Positions 1-10,800 of a DNA stretch of 64,000 bases are shown piece after piece; position 1 is the stretch's first letter; each line of letters starts with the position of its first letter. The position numbers were made by a program, and so were the translations under genes. The notes below the pieces were generated by a model. That model made no database searches. It saw only the letters and a program-made list of their open reading frames with translations, and was not told where the DNA came from. Source of the stretch: Reticulitermes lucifugus (lineage: Eukaryota; Arthropoda; Insecta; Blattodea; Rhinotermitidae); assembly GCA_026260175.1 (NCBI GenBank), contig JAKCWW010000233.1, positions 68,581-132,580 of the forward strand. The letters are read 5' to 3'.

Positions 1-450
1 GTGTCATGTTTTCTCAACCTGATATATAAGCTTTGAGCTTCACATAATTCACAGCAGGTCAAAAATGACATTACATCTTGAATACAGTGCATTAACATTA
101 ACAGTCTTTGAACGAGCCTGGTCTCAAACAGATAATCACTTGGGAAGCATTTTGTAACATCTTCATTATCTTTGTACCCTCAGAAAATAATGAATGTATT
201 TAAACTGTCCCCCTAATCCAACTAGATTGCAAGAAGTTAAAAAAAAATAACCTAATACAATGAATAACAGTGAACCAGACCTTTTTTTTTTGCACCACAG
301 AATATGAATTATGGTCACATATCAACGATAGAGACATGGAGATCACGGAATGAAACAACTGTGTATATATCACAATAAGGGATTCGATATGTAACAGACC
401 TAGACCAACAAGGTACATGTTCAGTTTCCATTATCATAAGATAAACTCAC

Positions 451-481
451 CTTGGTGATAGGACCTTGGTTTAAGGCTCAC
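451..481 (-). CDS. Possible 31-nt microexon of a leftward gene
   Basis: On the minus strand a polypyrimidine acceptor ending in ttgtag precedes 31 bases that are followed by a consensus donor gtgagt. Only one frame is open, reading VSLKPRSYHQ. That frame is in phase 0 with the donor of the presequence exon at 5606-5695, so the two could belong to one gene running off the left edge of the window. Nothing recognisable is encoded, and a 31-base match to splice consensus can arise by chance. Confidence 0.22.
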
Positions 482-814
482 CTACAAGGAAAGAAATATA
501 CATAGATAATACAAGAAGATTTACAGTTAGTCAGTTCTAACATTATAAATGTTGCACAAACTGTTTCTACCTTTCAACTCCTAGCAGCAAATATTTTGGC
601 ATATACACATTCAATAATGGTATTTTGATATTAAAATGTAATATAAAATTCATAATTATAAAATCTTTCAACCTTTTGAAGTCTGAAATTATTTACTGCA
701 AGTAACATTAAAAAATCAGTTTCCTACCATTTTGAAAACACACTGCCTTCCCATTATAAAAACAAATCTATTGTTTTTATTTTAACCAACAAATGCACTA
801 CACCTCGTCGTCAT

Positions 815-863
815 ATATACCCCTACATATGTTTCGACTACTTATTAGTCATCATCAGGGGGA
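815..863 (-). ncRNA. Hammerhead ribozyme motif, copy A (Penelope-like element remnant)
   Basis: Read on the minus strand: helix I CCCC (862-859) pairs with GGGG (823-820). The core CTGATGA runs 858-852. Helix II is GACTA (850-846) with TAGTC (840-836) around loop ATAAG. GAAA is 835-832, then the self-complementary short helix III CATATG (831-826), then TA with the expected cleavage after A824. One extra U (851) lies between the core and helix II. Tiny helix III type I hammerheads are known from Penelope-like elements, where they are thought to act as dimers. The motif ends 17 bases from the 718-base gap, which probably hides the rest of the element. Confidence 0.7.
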
Positions 864-879
864 TCAAAGTATATAAACA

Positions 880-1597
880 NNNNNNNNNNNNNNNNNNNNN
901 NNNNNNNNNNNNNNNNNNNNNNNNNNNNNNNNNNNNNNNNNNNNNNNNNNNNNNNNNNNNNNNNNNNNNNNNNNNNNNNNNNNNNNNNNNNNNNNNNNNN
1001 NNNNNNNNNNNNNNNNNNNNNNNNNNNNNNNNNNNNNNNNNNNNNNNNNNNNNNNNNNNNNNNNNNNNNNNNNNNNNNNNNNNNNNNNNNNNNNNNNNNN
1101 NNNNNNNNNNNNNNNNNNNNNNNNNNNNNNNNNNNNNNNNNNNNNNNNNNNNNNNNNNNNNNNNNNNNNNNNNNNNNNNNNNNNNNNNNNNNNNNNNNNN
1201 NNNNNNNNNNNNNNNNNNNNNNNNNNNNNNNNNNNNNNNNNNNNNNNNNNNNNNNNNNNNNNNNNNNNNNNNNNNNNNNNNNNNNNNNNNNNNNNNNNNN
1301 NNNNNNNNNNNNNNNNNNNNNNNNNNNNNNNNNNNNNNNNNNNNNNNNNNNNNNNNNNNNNNNNNNNNNNNNNNNNNNNNNNNNNNNNNNNNNNNNNNNN
1401 NNNNNNNNNNNNNNNNNNNNNNNNNNNNNNNNNNNNNNNNNNNNNNNNNNNNNNNNNNNNNNNNNNNNNNNNNNNNNNNNNNNNNNNNNNNNNNNNNNNN
1501 NNNNNNNNNNNNNNNNNNNNNNNNNNNNNNNNNNNNNNNNNNNNNNNNNNNNNNNNNNNNNNNNNNNNNNNNNNNNNNNNNNNNNNNNNNNNNNNNN
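880..1597. other. Assembly gap (718 N)
   Basis: A run of N. The right border is followed by GATA/GTAG-like simple repeats (1598-1626), and the left border by a hammerhead-bearing retroelement end, so the gap probably holds repeat sequence. No coding claim can be made across it. Confidence 0.99.
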
Positions 1598-2642
1598 GGG
1601 AGGGAGATAGATAGGTAGGTAGGTTGTGAGGCGGAACTGACTCAGGGCTATATTTGAGGACATAATTTGGTATTAACAATACTAAACTGTAATTAGCCAC
1701 AGAACAAATAAATAAATCAGAAACAACGCAACAACCAAAAAGTCATAATGGTTTATCAATACTGCATAAAAATCTCAAAAGCTAATGATATGAGGTTTTA
1801 ACACACCCAATCACACTACATACAAGTAAGTCCCATTTACTACCAAACTGCAACTAGAAATTTCTTCTCATTCTTGCTGAGGCATCACTGGCACATCAAG
1901 TAATCACAACTTAAAGTTTACAACCTCACAAATCATGCACGTCAGTAATGTGGTTCTATTCAAACTGCAACTGACAGCAGTAGTGTTTGACAAAACATCT
2001 TTGTATGCAGTATTTCTGTACAGCATTTGTAATCACAGAAAATGCTGCCTAAGAATTCTGGAATAACAGTGAAATTTAGAACAAGAACACAGTGCCAGAC
2101 ATAAGGGGTCTGGTTTACTTTGAAGGGTTGTTTAGGGCCAAAACAACCAAAATGAATTATCCAGTTCATAAAATCTATTACAGCTATGTTACATCTCCAG
2201 AGATGCTCCTTTAGTATGTCAGGTCTATTTAGAAGCAGAAAGGTGGCACTTTCAGGCCCTCCTACTACAAAACATGGAAAGTTACAGGAAATAAAGAAAG
2301 TGATTTTGCAACACACATATCACCACCATGCATGCAATTCACTTGTGGCTCATGGGACTTTCTTATGGTAGGGCTAGGATCATTACATGATTAATGAGAA
2401 GACCTAACACAGCATTTCTTTTAGCACTGGCACTCAGCCACTTCATGTTTAGTGTATATAGCAGGTTTAAAATGTTCTCACATAAGTCTGTATTCTGCTT
2501 GATGATGACTAAGAAATAACTAAATCAGGTGTTGCATGACCAAAATTCTTAATCTCAGTCTTCACAATGAGAGTTAACTGCAAAAAATTGATGCCTTGTA
2601 AATACTTCACAATGTTCTGGTTCACATTTATCTTAAAATTGC

Positions 2643-2975
2643 AGCTACAGTACTACTTCACTTTATGGTGCTTCGCTAATGCGGCGCTTTTCAATTATAT
2701 TCATTTTTATTATTTTCGGCGCTTGCCTTGCTCTTACGGCGGTGACACGCACATCAGCCGAGTTTTTATTTATTATTTTTACTTTCACATCGTTTTTTTT
2801 GGCCTAGCTCTATTGTGCACTTAATATATGATAGTGTAAACATGTTTTAAGGCTTTTATATGCACTAGCAAGTAAAAAAAAAAAAAACATGTGATTCGCT
2901 TTACGGCGATATTCACTTTACAGTGGTGGTCTGGAACCTAACCCGCCATATTAGCGAAGTATGCCTGTACTAAAA
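2643..2975. mobile_element. Possible Tigger/pogo-like MITE
   Basis: The right end, read inward on the minus strand, starts CAGGCATACTTCGCTAATA and continues with CGCTAA/GCGG and GTAAAGCGAATC blocks typical of Tigger-like termini. The left end carries a diverged inverted counterpart (CTTCACTTTATGGTGCTTCGC). There is no transposase reading frame. The ends are imperfectly matched, so the boundaries are approximate. Confidence 0.4.
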
Positions 2976-4784
2976 TTAACACGTTAAAAAATACGGGTTT
3001 GAAAACCGCTACGTAAAAAGGTTATCAAAATTCTAGCGTTACAACCATCAGAAAAGTTAAACAGATGTACTAAGTCCCCCTTTAAACACTCGCCAGGCTG
3101 CAGGCCTGACCTAGCTGCTGCTGTCTTCCTACCACTTGACCTAGCTGTGCTGAACCAATGCACAACATCTGGGCTGGGCACAGTCTGCTCACTTTCTGAA
3201 GCACTTATGAGTCCATTGCAAGTATTTGAATTTAAAGTGATTTCATTCATATTCCTTTAAAGAATGTAAACATCACCTACTGAAAACTTTTATTCAGATT
3301 TAATATTGTACATCTTGCATGCAACTGAGACACATAAACACATTCATCACCAACAAACTGCAGTAATTCCTGAACGTAAAAGCGGTCCTACATGTTCTGG
3401 CAACTGTCCATAGCCATCTTCAGGACTACGAATGCTTACAAGACATGTACAGCATTATTATACAGCTTGTTAATTGTAAATCGTAAAATACATAATGCCA
3501 ATATGCTATTAAAACATCTATGTATAGCGCTATATGAAAATTATGTTGAAATTATTATAATACAAGTTAGGTATAATAACTGCTGCATCCAAACATCTCG
3601 AAATAGCGAAATCGTTTCGAGTTTAATGAAGTGGTAAATATTATATGTTGATGCTCTGTGTACAGAGCATGAATGATCATTCTTTACTTAGTACAGAATT
3701 AGTGCAATTTGTTGGTGATGAACTTTTTAATTCAGATATTTAGTTTCATTTTTCTAAAAATTTCTCGAAGGGCTAACGCCCTGCAGCCCTTATGGACAAG
3801 CCACCCCTGATGAAGTTGCACATTGGCTCTACACTGTTCAGTTCATACATATAATCAACACCTGTAAATCTTGAATAATTCAGCCAATACAGAAATACCT
3901 GTCATAAAAACTGGTATGTACTATCACTGCCAAGGAGTTCGCAAAAGATCGCTCAGGTGTGGAAAAGTGACCACAGTATAATGTAACTTCAGCAGGCCAT
4001 GACAAATTTTCTTTGAACTAGAAGCCAGCCCAAATATATGACAGCCAGACAATCTGTCATGAGCCATGCAGATTTGTTTGCACCTTCGAATCAGCACACA
4101 AGACAAACTTCATGCCACCTAACGGCATTACAAATTAAATGACCAAACAATAAAGCACAACAGTGGTCTCAAAGGAACAGTCACTAACTACAATCCAGAA
4201 AATTTTTGGGGGAAAAAAATGAATTTTGTCATTTATGTAAAATAACATATGCTTCAATGAATATACAAGGCCAAATACTGCTCTGTGGTATGTAAACTTA
4301 CATCACACATTTTGTAAGTTTAAAAAAAAAAATTGGAAAGTGAATTTCTATTATGAAAACTAACTGGCCTGTGAGAATGCCTTCCAGTCTCACTGTAAAA
4401 TCCTTAATTTGTGAATAAAGGAGAAAACTCATTACCTAGACCTCATACCAACAATGGCAGTTTACAGAAAGTACAATGCTGTATCAAACAGACATCAATT
4501 CTATTCACTCCAATGGTGTTTACTGCCCATGGTAGCCCAAAGCCTGCCATACATTGGGTTTCTGATTAGAAATTCACTTACACAAAAAAAAAAAGAACAC
4601 GACATACAATCATGATCCAGTGTTCAAGCAACAGCCTTAGAGCATATGGCCACTGTGATCACTGTAAAACACATACATCCACACATCAACTGCCAGTGCA
4701 GGTTAACCTTCTGATAACTAACTTACCAAGTAACTAACTAACCACTCCATGGAGCAGAGTCCTTCTTGAGAAGCTAGTAGTTCC

Positions 4785-5010
4785 TCAGCTAGTCATGAAA
4801 TTCCCCACATTTTTGGAACCCAAAGGTCCATTACCATGTTCACAAGAGCCCCCACTTGCCCCGGTCCTGAGCCAGATCAATCCAACCCATGCCCCCATCC
4901 TATTTCTTGAAAATTCACTGTAATATTATCCTCCCACATATGCCCAGGTCTTCAAAGTGGTCTCTTTCCCTCAAGTTTCCCCACAAAACCATCATAAACA
5001 GAAGGAAAAA
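4785..5010 (-). mobile_element. LINE 3'-end relic
   Basis: The minus strand resembles the 3' end of a non-LTR retrotransposon. The same block, including the segment complementary to ccattaccatgttcacaag and a motif like CTTGAxCCACATxAATCC, recurs near 9.12, 28.64 and 49.34 kb. In the 9.1-kb copy the frame reads HVAQDRNQWQVLVN, like the C terminus of endonuclease/reverse-transcriptase LINE proteins. No open frame of useful length remains here. Confidence 0.5.
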
Positions 5011-5605
5011 CTGCACGTTCACCATTACAATTAAGATACAAGTTTTCCTAACATCCAGCCACACTCTCATTTTAAACTTAGTAAAACACACCACACATCA
5101 ATGGACACTGTAATCATAGCACCTACAATAAGGTGCCTACTTTGAGCCCTGGCCTCAAATACCAGCCACAGACGCAAAATTTCAGCTTTATATTTTTGCT
5201 TAAGCTGAACTTCTGCACCTTGTTCTAAACATTCTGGTCTAATACATACTTTAACGCATTATTATTCGGACTTCACCACGCACTATAGTATTATTTAATG
5301 TTTCCTGGAAAACCTTTGGTGGGCTCCGCTCTTGTTCATATTATTAAATGTCACCCTCATCACGATCTTCAAGATCGAAACAAGGAAAACTATATGGCAC
5401 AGTAAATATAATGTGAATATAATACTGAAATATAATGGTGTATAATCTATTTCAATTATAACTAGTGTACGTTCTGAAAATAAGTACTTCAGCATAGTCT
5501 ATATGTTGTGGTACTCTAACGTACTTCGAAATAAATAATTGAGTGCGCTGTTTGAAACATGTAAATCAAGTTATACCTGACGTTTACAATAAGTATATTA
5601 TTTAC

Positions 5606-5695
5606 CTGAAAACTTTTAATTTCAAATACTTTTGAAGTTAGCCTTAGTACATTCTGCGGAAGATTCCGCGACGAAAGTGTGAGCATACCAGCCAT
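5606..5695 (-). CDS. Candidate first coding exon, mitochondrial presequence
   Basis: Thirty codons start at ATG 5695-5693 (context gagATGGCTGG) and end at a good donor CAG|gtaaat. The peptide begins MAGMLTLSSRNLPQNVLRL and is rich in Ser, Arg and Leu with only one acidic residue, as in mitochondrial targeting presequences. It is transcribed away from UQCC2, with 508 bases between the two ATGs, which suggests a bidirectional promoter. I do not recognise the gene; the rest would lie to the left, perhaps including the microexon at 451-481. An open frame of 30 codons alone is weak evidence. Confidence 0.38.
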
Positions 5696-6203
5696 CTCTC
5701 CCCTCCCGAACAAAATTATCACACTCTACTATAGATGGCACAGGAAGGAACAAGCACGGATTATGTAGGTGCCAGGGAACCAACAACGCCACCAACTTAC
5801 CTACGTAAGCGCAAGAGTTACATAAGCATGTTGGATGCACTCCGTTATTCGTACTGTTAGTATGAATCGAGGTAGTTGGCATAATACGCTCAAAATTTAC
5901 GTAGAGAGAGAATAACGCTAATATCACAAGTGCCATTTACATTACGAATGTATGTTAACAAATGATACTGGGCTAAGGAATTTAATCATGTGTTCCACTT
6001 CCTAAAAATTAACGTGATACCAGAATTATCTGCAGCCGTTGTACTTAATATGTAACGTCTGCCCGTGGGGAGTCGCCACTTACGTGTTGCAGGGAACAAC
6101 TCAGCCAAGGATAACGGGAAGAACCTGGGGCATGTGATAGTAAGAGAAAAAGAGGTTAAGAAAGTAGACTGGGTTGTGTACAGCCCGTATAGGGTTTTGT
6201 AAC
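5696..6203. promoter_or_regulatory. Probable bidirectional promoter region
   Basis: This segment separates the leftward presequence exon from the rightward UQCC2 start. It is somewhat richer in CpG (for example near 5660-5710 and 6050-6110) than the surrounding AT-rich DNA. No TATA box was recognised. The call rests on position and base composition only. Confidence 0.35.
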
Positions 6204-6777
6204 ATGAGTAAAAGTTACCGAAACTTTTTGAAGCTTTTGGAGCAATGGCCACTTGATCCAACCAAAACAGGAAGGTACTGCAGTTTTTGTTGCTGCTGAA
6301 ACCGCAGATTAACATAACTAGTAGTCGTACAGTACCACCCTATGAGTCAAGTAGCAATTGAACAGTCCACCTGCCTATTTATGCTCATAGACTTACAATT
6401 TGTTTGTTAGTAGTTTACATCCAAATGCAGGGTTCTACATTACAACTCATAAAAGCACAATAGAGTGATAAATCGTGGTATTTGCAATTCCTTTCAGAGA
6501 TCTTGGACAGCATATCCGGGAGCAAGTGAAGATAACATTCAAGGCCGGAGACGTATACTCTGGGGATGAGACTGAATGCAACAGAATACATGCTAGTCTG
6601 AAAAGATTGGCAGACAATCAGTATGGTCGACTCTATCCAAGGAAATCCAATTCCTGTGCTTCTGGACTATCGGCTGATGAATGCCATTCACTGCTGACAA
6701 CTGAATTTCTAGAGGAGCTAAAGAAATCAGATGAAGGTTTGTTCTCGAAATTGTTTCATACCAGAACATCACAATGA
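6204..6777 (+). CDS. UQCC2: Ubiquinol-cytochrome c reductase complex assembly factor 2
   Basis: Mitochondrial factor that, with UQCC1, supports cytochrome b synthesis and early assembly of respiratory complex III. Two coding exons: 6204-6274 (donor AG|gtactg) and 6498-6777 (acceptor ctttcag). The joined frame gives 116 residues. The N terminus MSKSYRNFLKLLEQWPLDPT followed by KTGRDLGQHIREQV matches the family pattern of a Leu-rich start, a WP motif and a GRDLG block. The segment YGRLYP and the C-terminal LEELKKSDEG also fit. Vertebrate UQCC2 is about 126 residues, so it looks complete. The stop TGA (6775-6777) overlaps the METTL15 ATG (6774-6776), so both products probably come from one mRNA. 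A second possible acceptor ends at 6430 and would add an early in-frame stop. Confidence 0.93.
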
Positions 6778-7889
6778 CTGCAGTTTTAAGAATAATTCAT
6801 AAGTTTAGAAATATGGGTCATCACGCACATTTTAGGATATCAACAAGAACGTGCAGTCAGAAGGAAGTTTTAATACAGGGAGAATTACACACCCCAGTTA
6901 TGGTCAATGAAGTGCTGGAATGTCTACAACCCCAACCTGGTCAAGTATTTATTGATATGACTTTTGGTGCCGGAGGACATAGTCAACGCATACTGGAATC
7001 AGCTCCTGACATCAAATTGTTTGTTTTGGATCGAGACCCAGTATCTTATTCCATTGCCAAAAGACTTGCTGTCAAATTCCCTGGTCAAGTTGAGCCATTA
7101 CTTGGGAGGTTTAGTGAGTTACCAGTATTACTAAGATCACGTGGAATTATACATAACAGCATTGATGGTGTACTTTTTGATTTTGGTTGTTCTTCCATGC
7201 AATTTGATGTGGCTGAGAGAGGATTCTCTGTGAGTAAAGATGGCCCCTTGGACATGAGAATGGATGGGAACCGATTTCCAGAAGAACCTACAGCAGCTGA
7301 TGTATTGGCTAAAGTGGATGAGGAGGATCTGGTAAAAATCCTGAAAGTGTATGGCGAAGAGAAGCAAACCAAGAAAATTGCACGAGCTGTGATAGAGGCT
7401 AGATACATGTTCAAGAAACTAGAGACAACCAGTGAACTAGGAGACCTTGTAGCATCAGTGTGTTTTGATGAAGAGAGACTAGACAAACTCCAGAGACATG
7501 CACACTGTGCAACGAAGACATTTCAGGCACTCAGAATATTTGTAAATAATGAAGTAAATGAGCTGAACTTTGGAATGATAATAGCCGAGACCTACCTGAA
7601 GGTTGGAGGCAAATTAGTAACACTAACATTTCACTCATTGGAAGATCGAATTGTGAAGCGTCATTTGTTAGGCAATGTTATTGACAACGCCATAAACCCT
7701 CTTCCTTTGAAATATACAAATTCTTCTCTTTGGTATGACAGAAATGAAGTAGATAGCTTACTTCACTCAAATTGGAAACTTATACACAAACATGTCCTTA
7801 CTCCAAGCATGGAGGAAGTCACTGTCAATCCAAGAAGTCGTTCAGCAAAACTTAGGGCTGCAATTAAAGTAACAAACTCTTTTGTTTAA
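6774..7889 (+). CDS. METTL15: 12S rRNA N4-methylcytidine methyltransferase, mitochondrial
   Basis: RsmH/MraW-family SAM-dependent enzyme that methylates a cytidine (m4C) of mitochondrial 12S rRNA in the small ribosomal subunit. It is one uninterrupted frame of 371 residues. Visible motifs: substrate-side HTPVMVNEVLECL (about residues 40-52), SAM-binding FIDMTFGAGGHS, DRDP acidic loop, FDFGCSSMQFD, the GPLDMRMD block, ALRIFVNNEVNEL, TFHSLEDRIVK and the C-terminal NPRSRSAKLRAA. The N terminus is basic, hydroxylated and free of acidic residues, as expected for a mitochondrial presequence. The start is chosen because the first in-frame upstream stop is at 6732-6734 with no other ATG between. The ATG overlaps the UQCC2 stop. 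It is intronless, unlike the other conserved genes in this window. Length is close to the vertebrate protein (about 400). Confidence 0.96.
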   Translation: MTAVLRIIHKFRNMGHHAHFRISTRTCSQKEVLIQGELHTPVMVNEVLECLQPQPGQVFIDMTFGAGGHSQRILESAPDIKLFVLDRDPVSYSIAKRLAVKFPGQVEPLLGRFSELPVLLRSRGIIHNSIDGVLFDFGCSSMQFDVAERGFSVSKDGPLDMRMDGNRFPEEPTAADVLAKVDEEDLVKILKVYGEEKQTKKIARAVIEARYMFKKLETTSELGDLVASVCFDEERLDKLQRHAHCATKTFQALRIFVNNEVNELNFGMIIAETYLKVGGKLVTLTFHSLEDRIVKRHLLGNVIDNAINPLPLKYTNSSLWYDRNEVDSLLHSNWKLIHKHVLTPSMEEVTVNPRSRSAKLRAAIKVTNSFV

Positions 7890-10800
7890 GTGTGAAATGT
7901 TTAAAATAATAAGTTTCCTGGGGTCCTGGATGGCTGTAACATACAATTCGCAGTATGGGCACTGTGACCCGAGTTCTGTCAGTGGTACTATAGCATTTTA
8001 GACATGTAGTGCATAGTGTGAAGGTACGTACTCTCTACACGACAGTCGCAGATGTGTGTGAATCTGTAGCCTTGATTACAAGTAAGGAGGTGACATAATT
8101 GTAATGGAAATAACTATGTTGTATGCAAATAAGGAATGGGTGTAATAAATTATAAACATGTTATTAATCACTTATGAAAATGCAGTGACTGTGAGTTTAT
8201 TATAGATCTGTGTACACATGAAACCCAAAATCAAATTTTTAGCACAGGTTCTGTGTTAATATGTGCTGTAAGAAACACACATTGTTTAAAAAGTTGAATA
8301 CTGTTATTACTTTTCACAGCCATATAGCATGCCTGAACTGTAAATTTCTGCATAATCTTCACAGTAAATGGTTCACTGTGTATATATATATATATATACA
8401 AACAATGGTAACAAATATGAATATATAAATATATCATATAAAATATAACAAGTTAGTGATTGTAGCAAAGGTAAGTTATACGTGAGTGAAAGCCACTGAC
8501 ATCCCTTTCTAAGTTGGCTTCTGTCTTAGCAATAATAAAGTGGAAGATACAGTTCATAGCCACATTATGGCATAACTGCAACTCTCAACCTGCTACATAT
8601 TTCCTTTTCTATTAGCTGGTGATTGACAGTAAGCAGTCCATTTGTGTGTTCCAGTCTCCAATACCTACAAAATTGTCACTGACATGGTGTTAAGCACCAG
8701 AACCAGTCCTGAACATTGCATAAACCAGTCACACAGCTGTCAAAAAAATGATCTGCACAATGTTCTATTATAATGAAGTTCCAGTACAAGTAACCAACTC
8801 CAAGAAGCAGACTTATTCCTTGGATGCTAATCAAGAAATAAAATTTAAAAAGTGGCAAGAATAAATAGGGAAAATGTTGCCTAGAAGACAGTACTACACT
8901 GTACAGATGTAGCAGAGATAAAAAATATTGGGAAATACCTATATAGAATTAGATATAAATAGGAAAATGAGGTCAGTAAGTCACAGCCCAAGCTGCTAGG
9001 GAGGAGAATAGTGTAGTAGTAAAATTAGAGAGTATACCATTGTATGAGTAAACAGGTATACATGTAAGAAATCTGTGCTCAGCAAGAACCTGGTGTTACC
9101 AGAATGGATTCATGTGTAGAACAAGCCACAACCAGCTCATCACCATTGTTCACAAGAACCTGCCACTGGTTCCTATCTTGAACCACATGAATCCACTGTT
9201 CACGACAACAATTTTAACCCTTAGGAGCTGCAATTAAGTGCCCACTGTACTCCGCAAAAGACCCAGGATTTAAATGGCTGCTTATTACTTTGCATGTTCT
9301 TGGCAACAACTGCAGTGGACATTTGGTTTTCTTAGCATCATGCTGTGTGTCGACTAGTACTTTCAGCACCAAAGGGTTAAATTTTAAACACCACCACAAT
9401 AATGATTTCTTACTAATCATCATGTTATCACAACATTTTACCCCACCCTTACTTAGTTGATTCATTAACGAAAGCTGAGAAACATGTCGCTCATACCATA
9501 TTCAAGAAGTCATAAAGGCTGCCCAAATGAATGAGTCCAATGTGACAGATGTTACAAATCTGTCAATGATGCAACATAAACCTCAACCAGTTGCAACTGC
9601 ATACTCATTGAAGCCCATAAACACACAAGAATTGCACACAGCTTTCCAATCCTTCAATGCCTCACAGAGTATAAGATTAATGCTGCATTGAGGTGCAGAA
9701 TATTCCGAGTAGGGTAACAGTTACGTTTGCTGAGGGGCCAATCAGTGGCTTTTACATCAAATATGCAAGAAAAGATAAATACACAAATGCTCAAGCTGAA
9801 ACTAGCAAAGCACTACTGGAAACCACAGCAAGCTGGCCTCCTTTCTCACTTTCTATTATTCATTTAGAATAAAGACCATTTCATCATTTTCTGACAATAT
9901 AACAAAATAAAAAGTATAATGCAGGCATGAAGATAAATACACTTTTACACAATACAAATACATGAAATGGTAAAACACTGGTTTATGGCTAACCAATTAT
10001 AGATCCTGATGATTCTAAGGTTTTCATTCTTCTGGTATGTGAATGATGACCTCAAAAACTGCACTACTACAAAAGCATAAATCTTGTGTGATTATTTTCT
10101 TGATTAACATTTTCATACAACCACTTTGTAACACAGTATGAACATGATTTGTTGTAACATAATCCTGAACAGTAAAAGAATCAAATGTCCATTTTGGCTT
10201 CCTTATTTAGGATAAAGGCTGTCCTAATTTTAAATTAATGTTATGCATTTCACCTTAGTCACTGCATTACAAACGTGCACTCAACTGCATGATTCATGTA
10301 AGAAATCATCATCAATAACTGAAAAAGACATCCAAGAGAGCTACTGGCCTCAACTGACATGAGAACGAACATTTTGTCAGAAATGAACCTACAGTTCAAT
10401 CCCTGTGCCTTGTGATTAGAATATAAAGCATCCCACTAATTTAAAGGCAAGAACAAATTATTTTTAAAACATAACCCAAGTAATATAAAACCGCTCCTGT
10501 TGATAAAAGTAACACAGCAGCTGTATGTGAAACTCTGCTTTTATATTTGCCATGGTCATAGTGAATAAAGTGTCTGTTACATCAAATGTAAATCCTGTCC
10601 ATTACAGTTGAATGGTTGCTGATTGTTTACTTTATTGGACTTAACTGCTCCATATCCCGTAAATACTTTCCACAGCACCCTTTTAAACTCGTTTCATATA
10701 TATACATAAAACTGAACTCCATAATTAGTGCAGTAAAAGTTCTCAAAGTTATGGAAATACAATGATCAGTGGCAAATAAAATTCAAACACACACGACTGA

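Larger units (their letters stand above)
1598..5605. other. Non-coding stretch with scattered repeats
   Basis: No convincing exon was found apart from those listed separately. It contains the Tigger-like MITE near 2.6-3.0 kb, a LINE 3'-end relic near 4.8-5.0 kb and short A-rich runs. If the exon at 5606-5695 is real, this is probably intron of that leftward gene. Confidence 0.5.

Noticed and set aside
2984-3250. 88-codon minus-strand frame
   Set aside because: Next to the Tigger-like MITE, without recognisable motifs; likely chance or transposon-derived.
5622-5936. 104-codon minus-strand frame starting MALVILALFSLYVNF that looks like a signal peptide
   Set aside because: It overlaps the presequence exon in another frame, has a donor-like TAG|gtaagt in its middle and matches no family; kept only as possible 5' leader.
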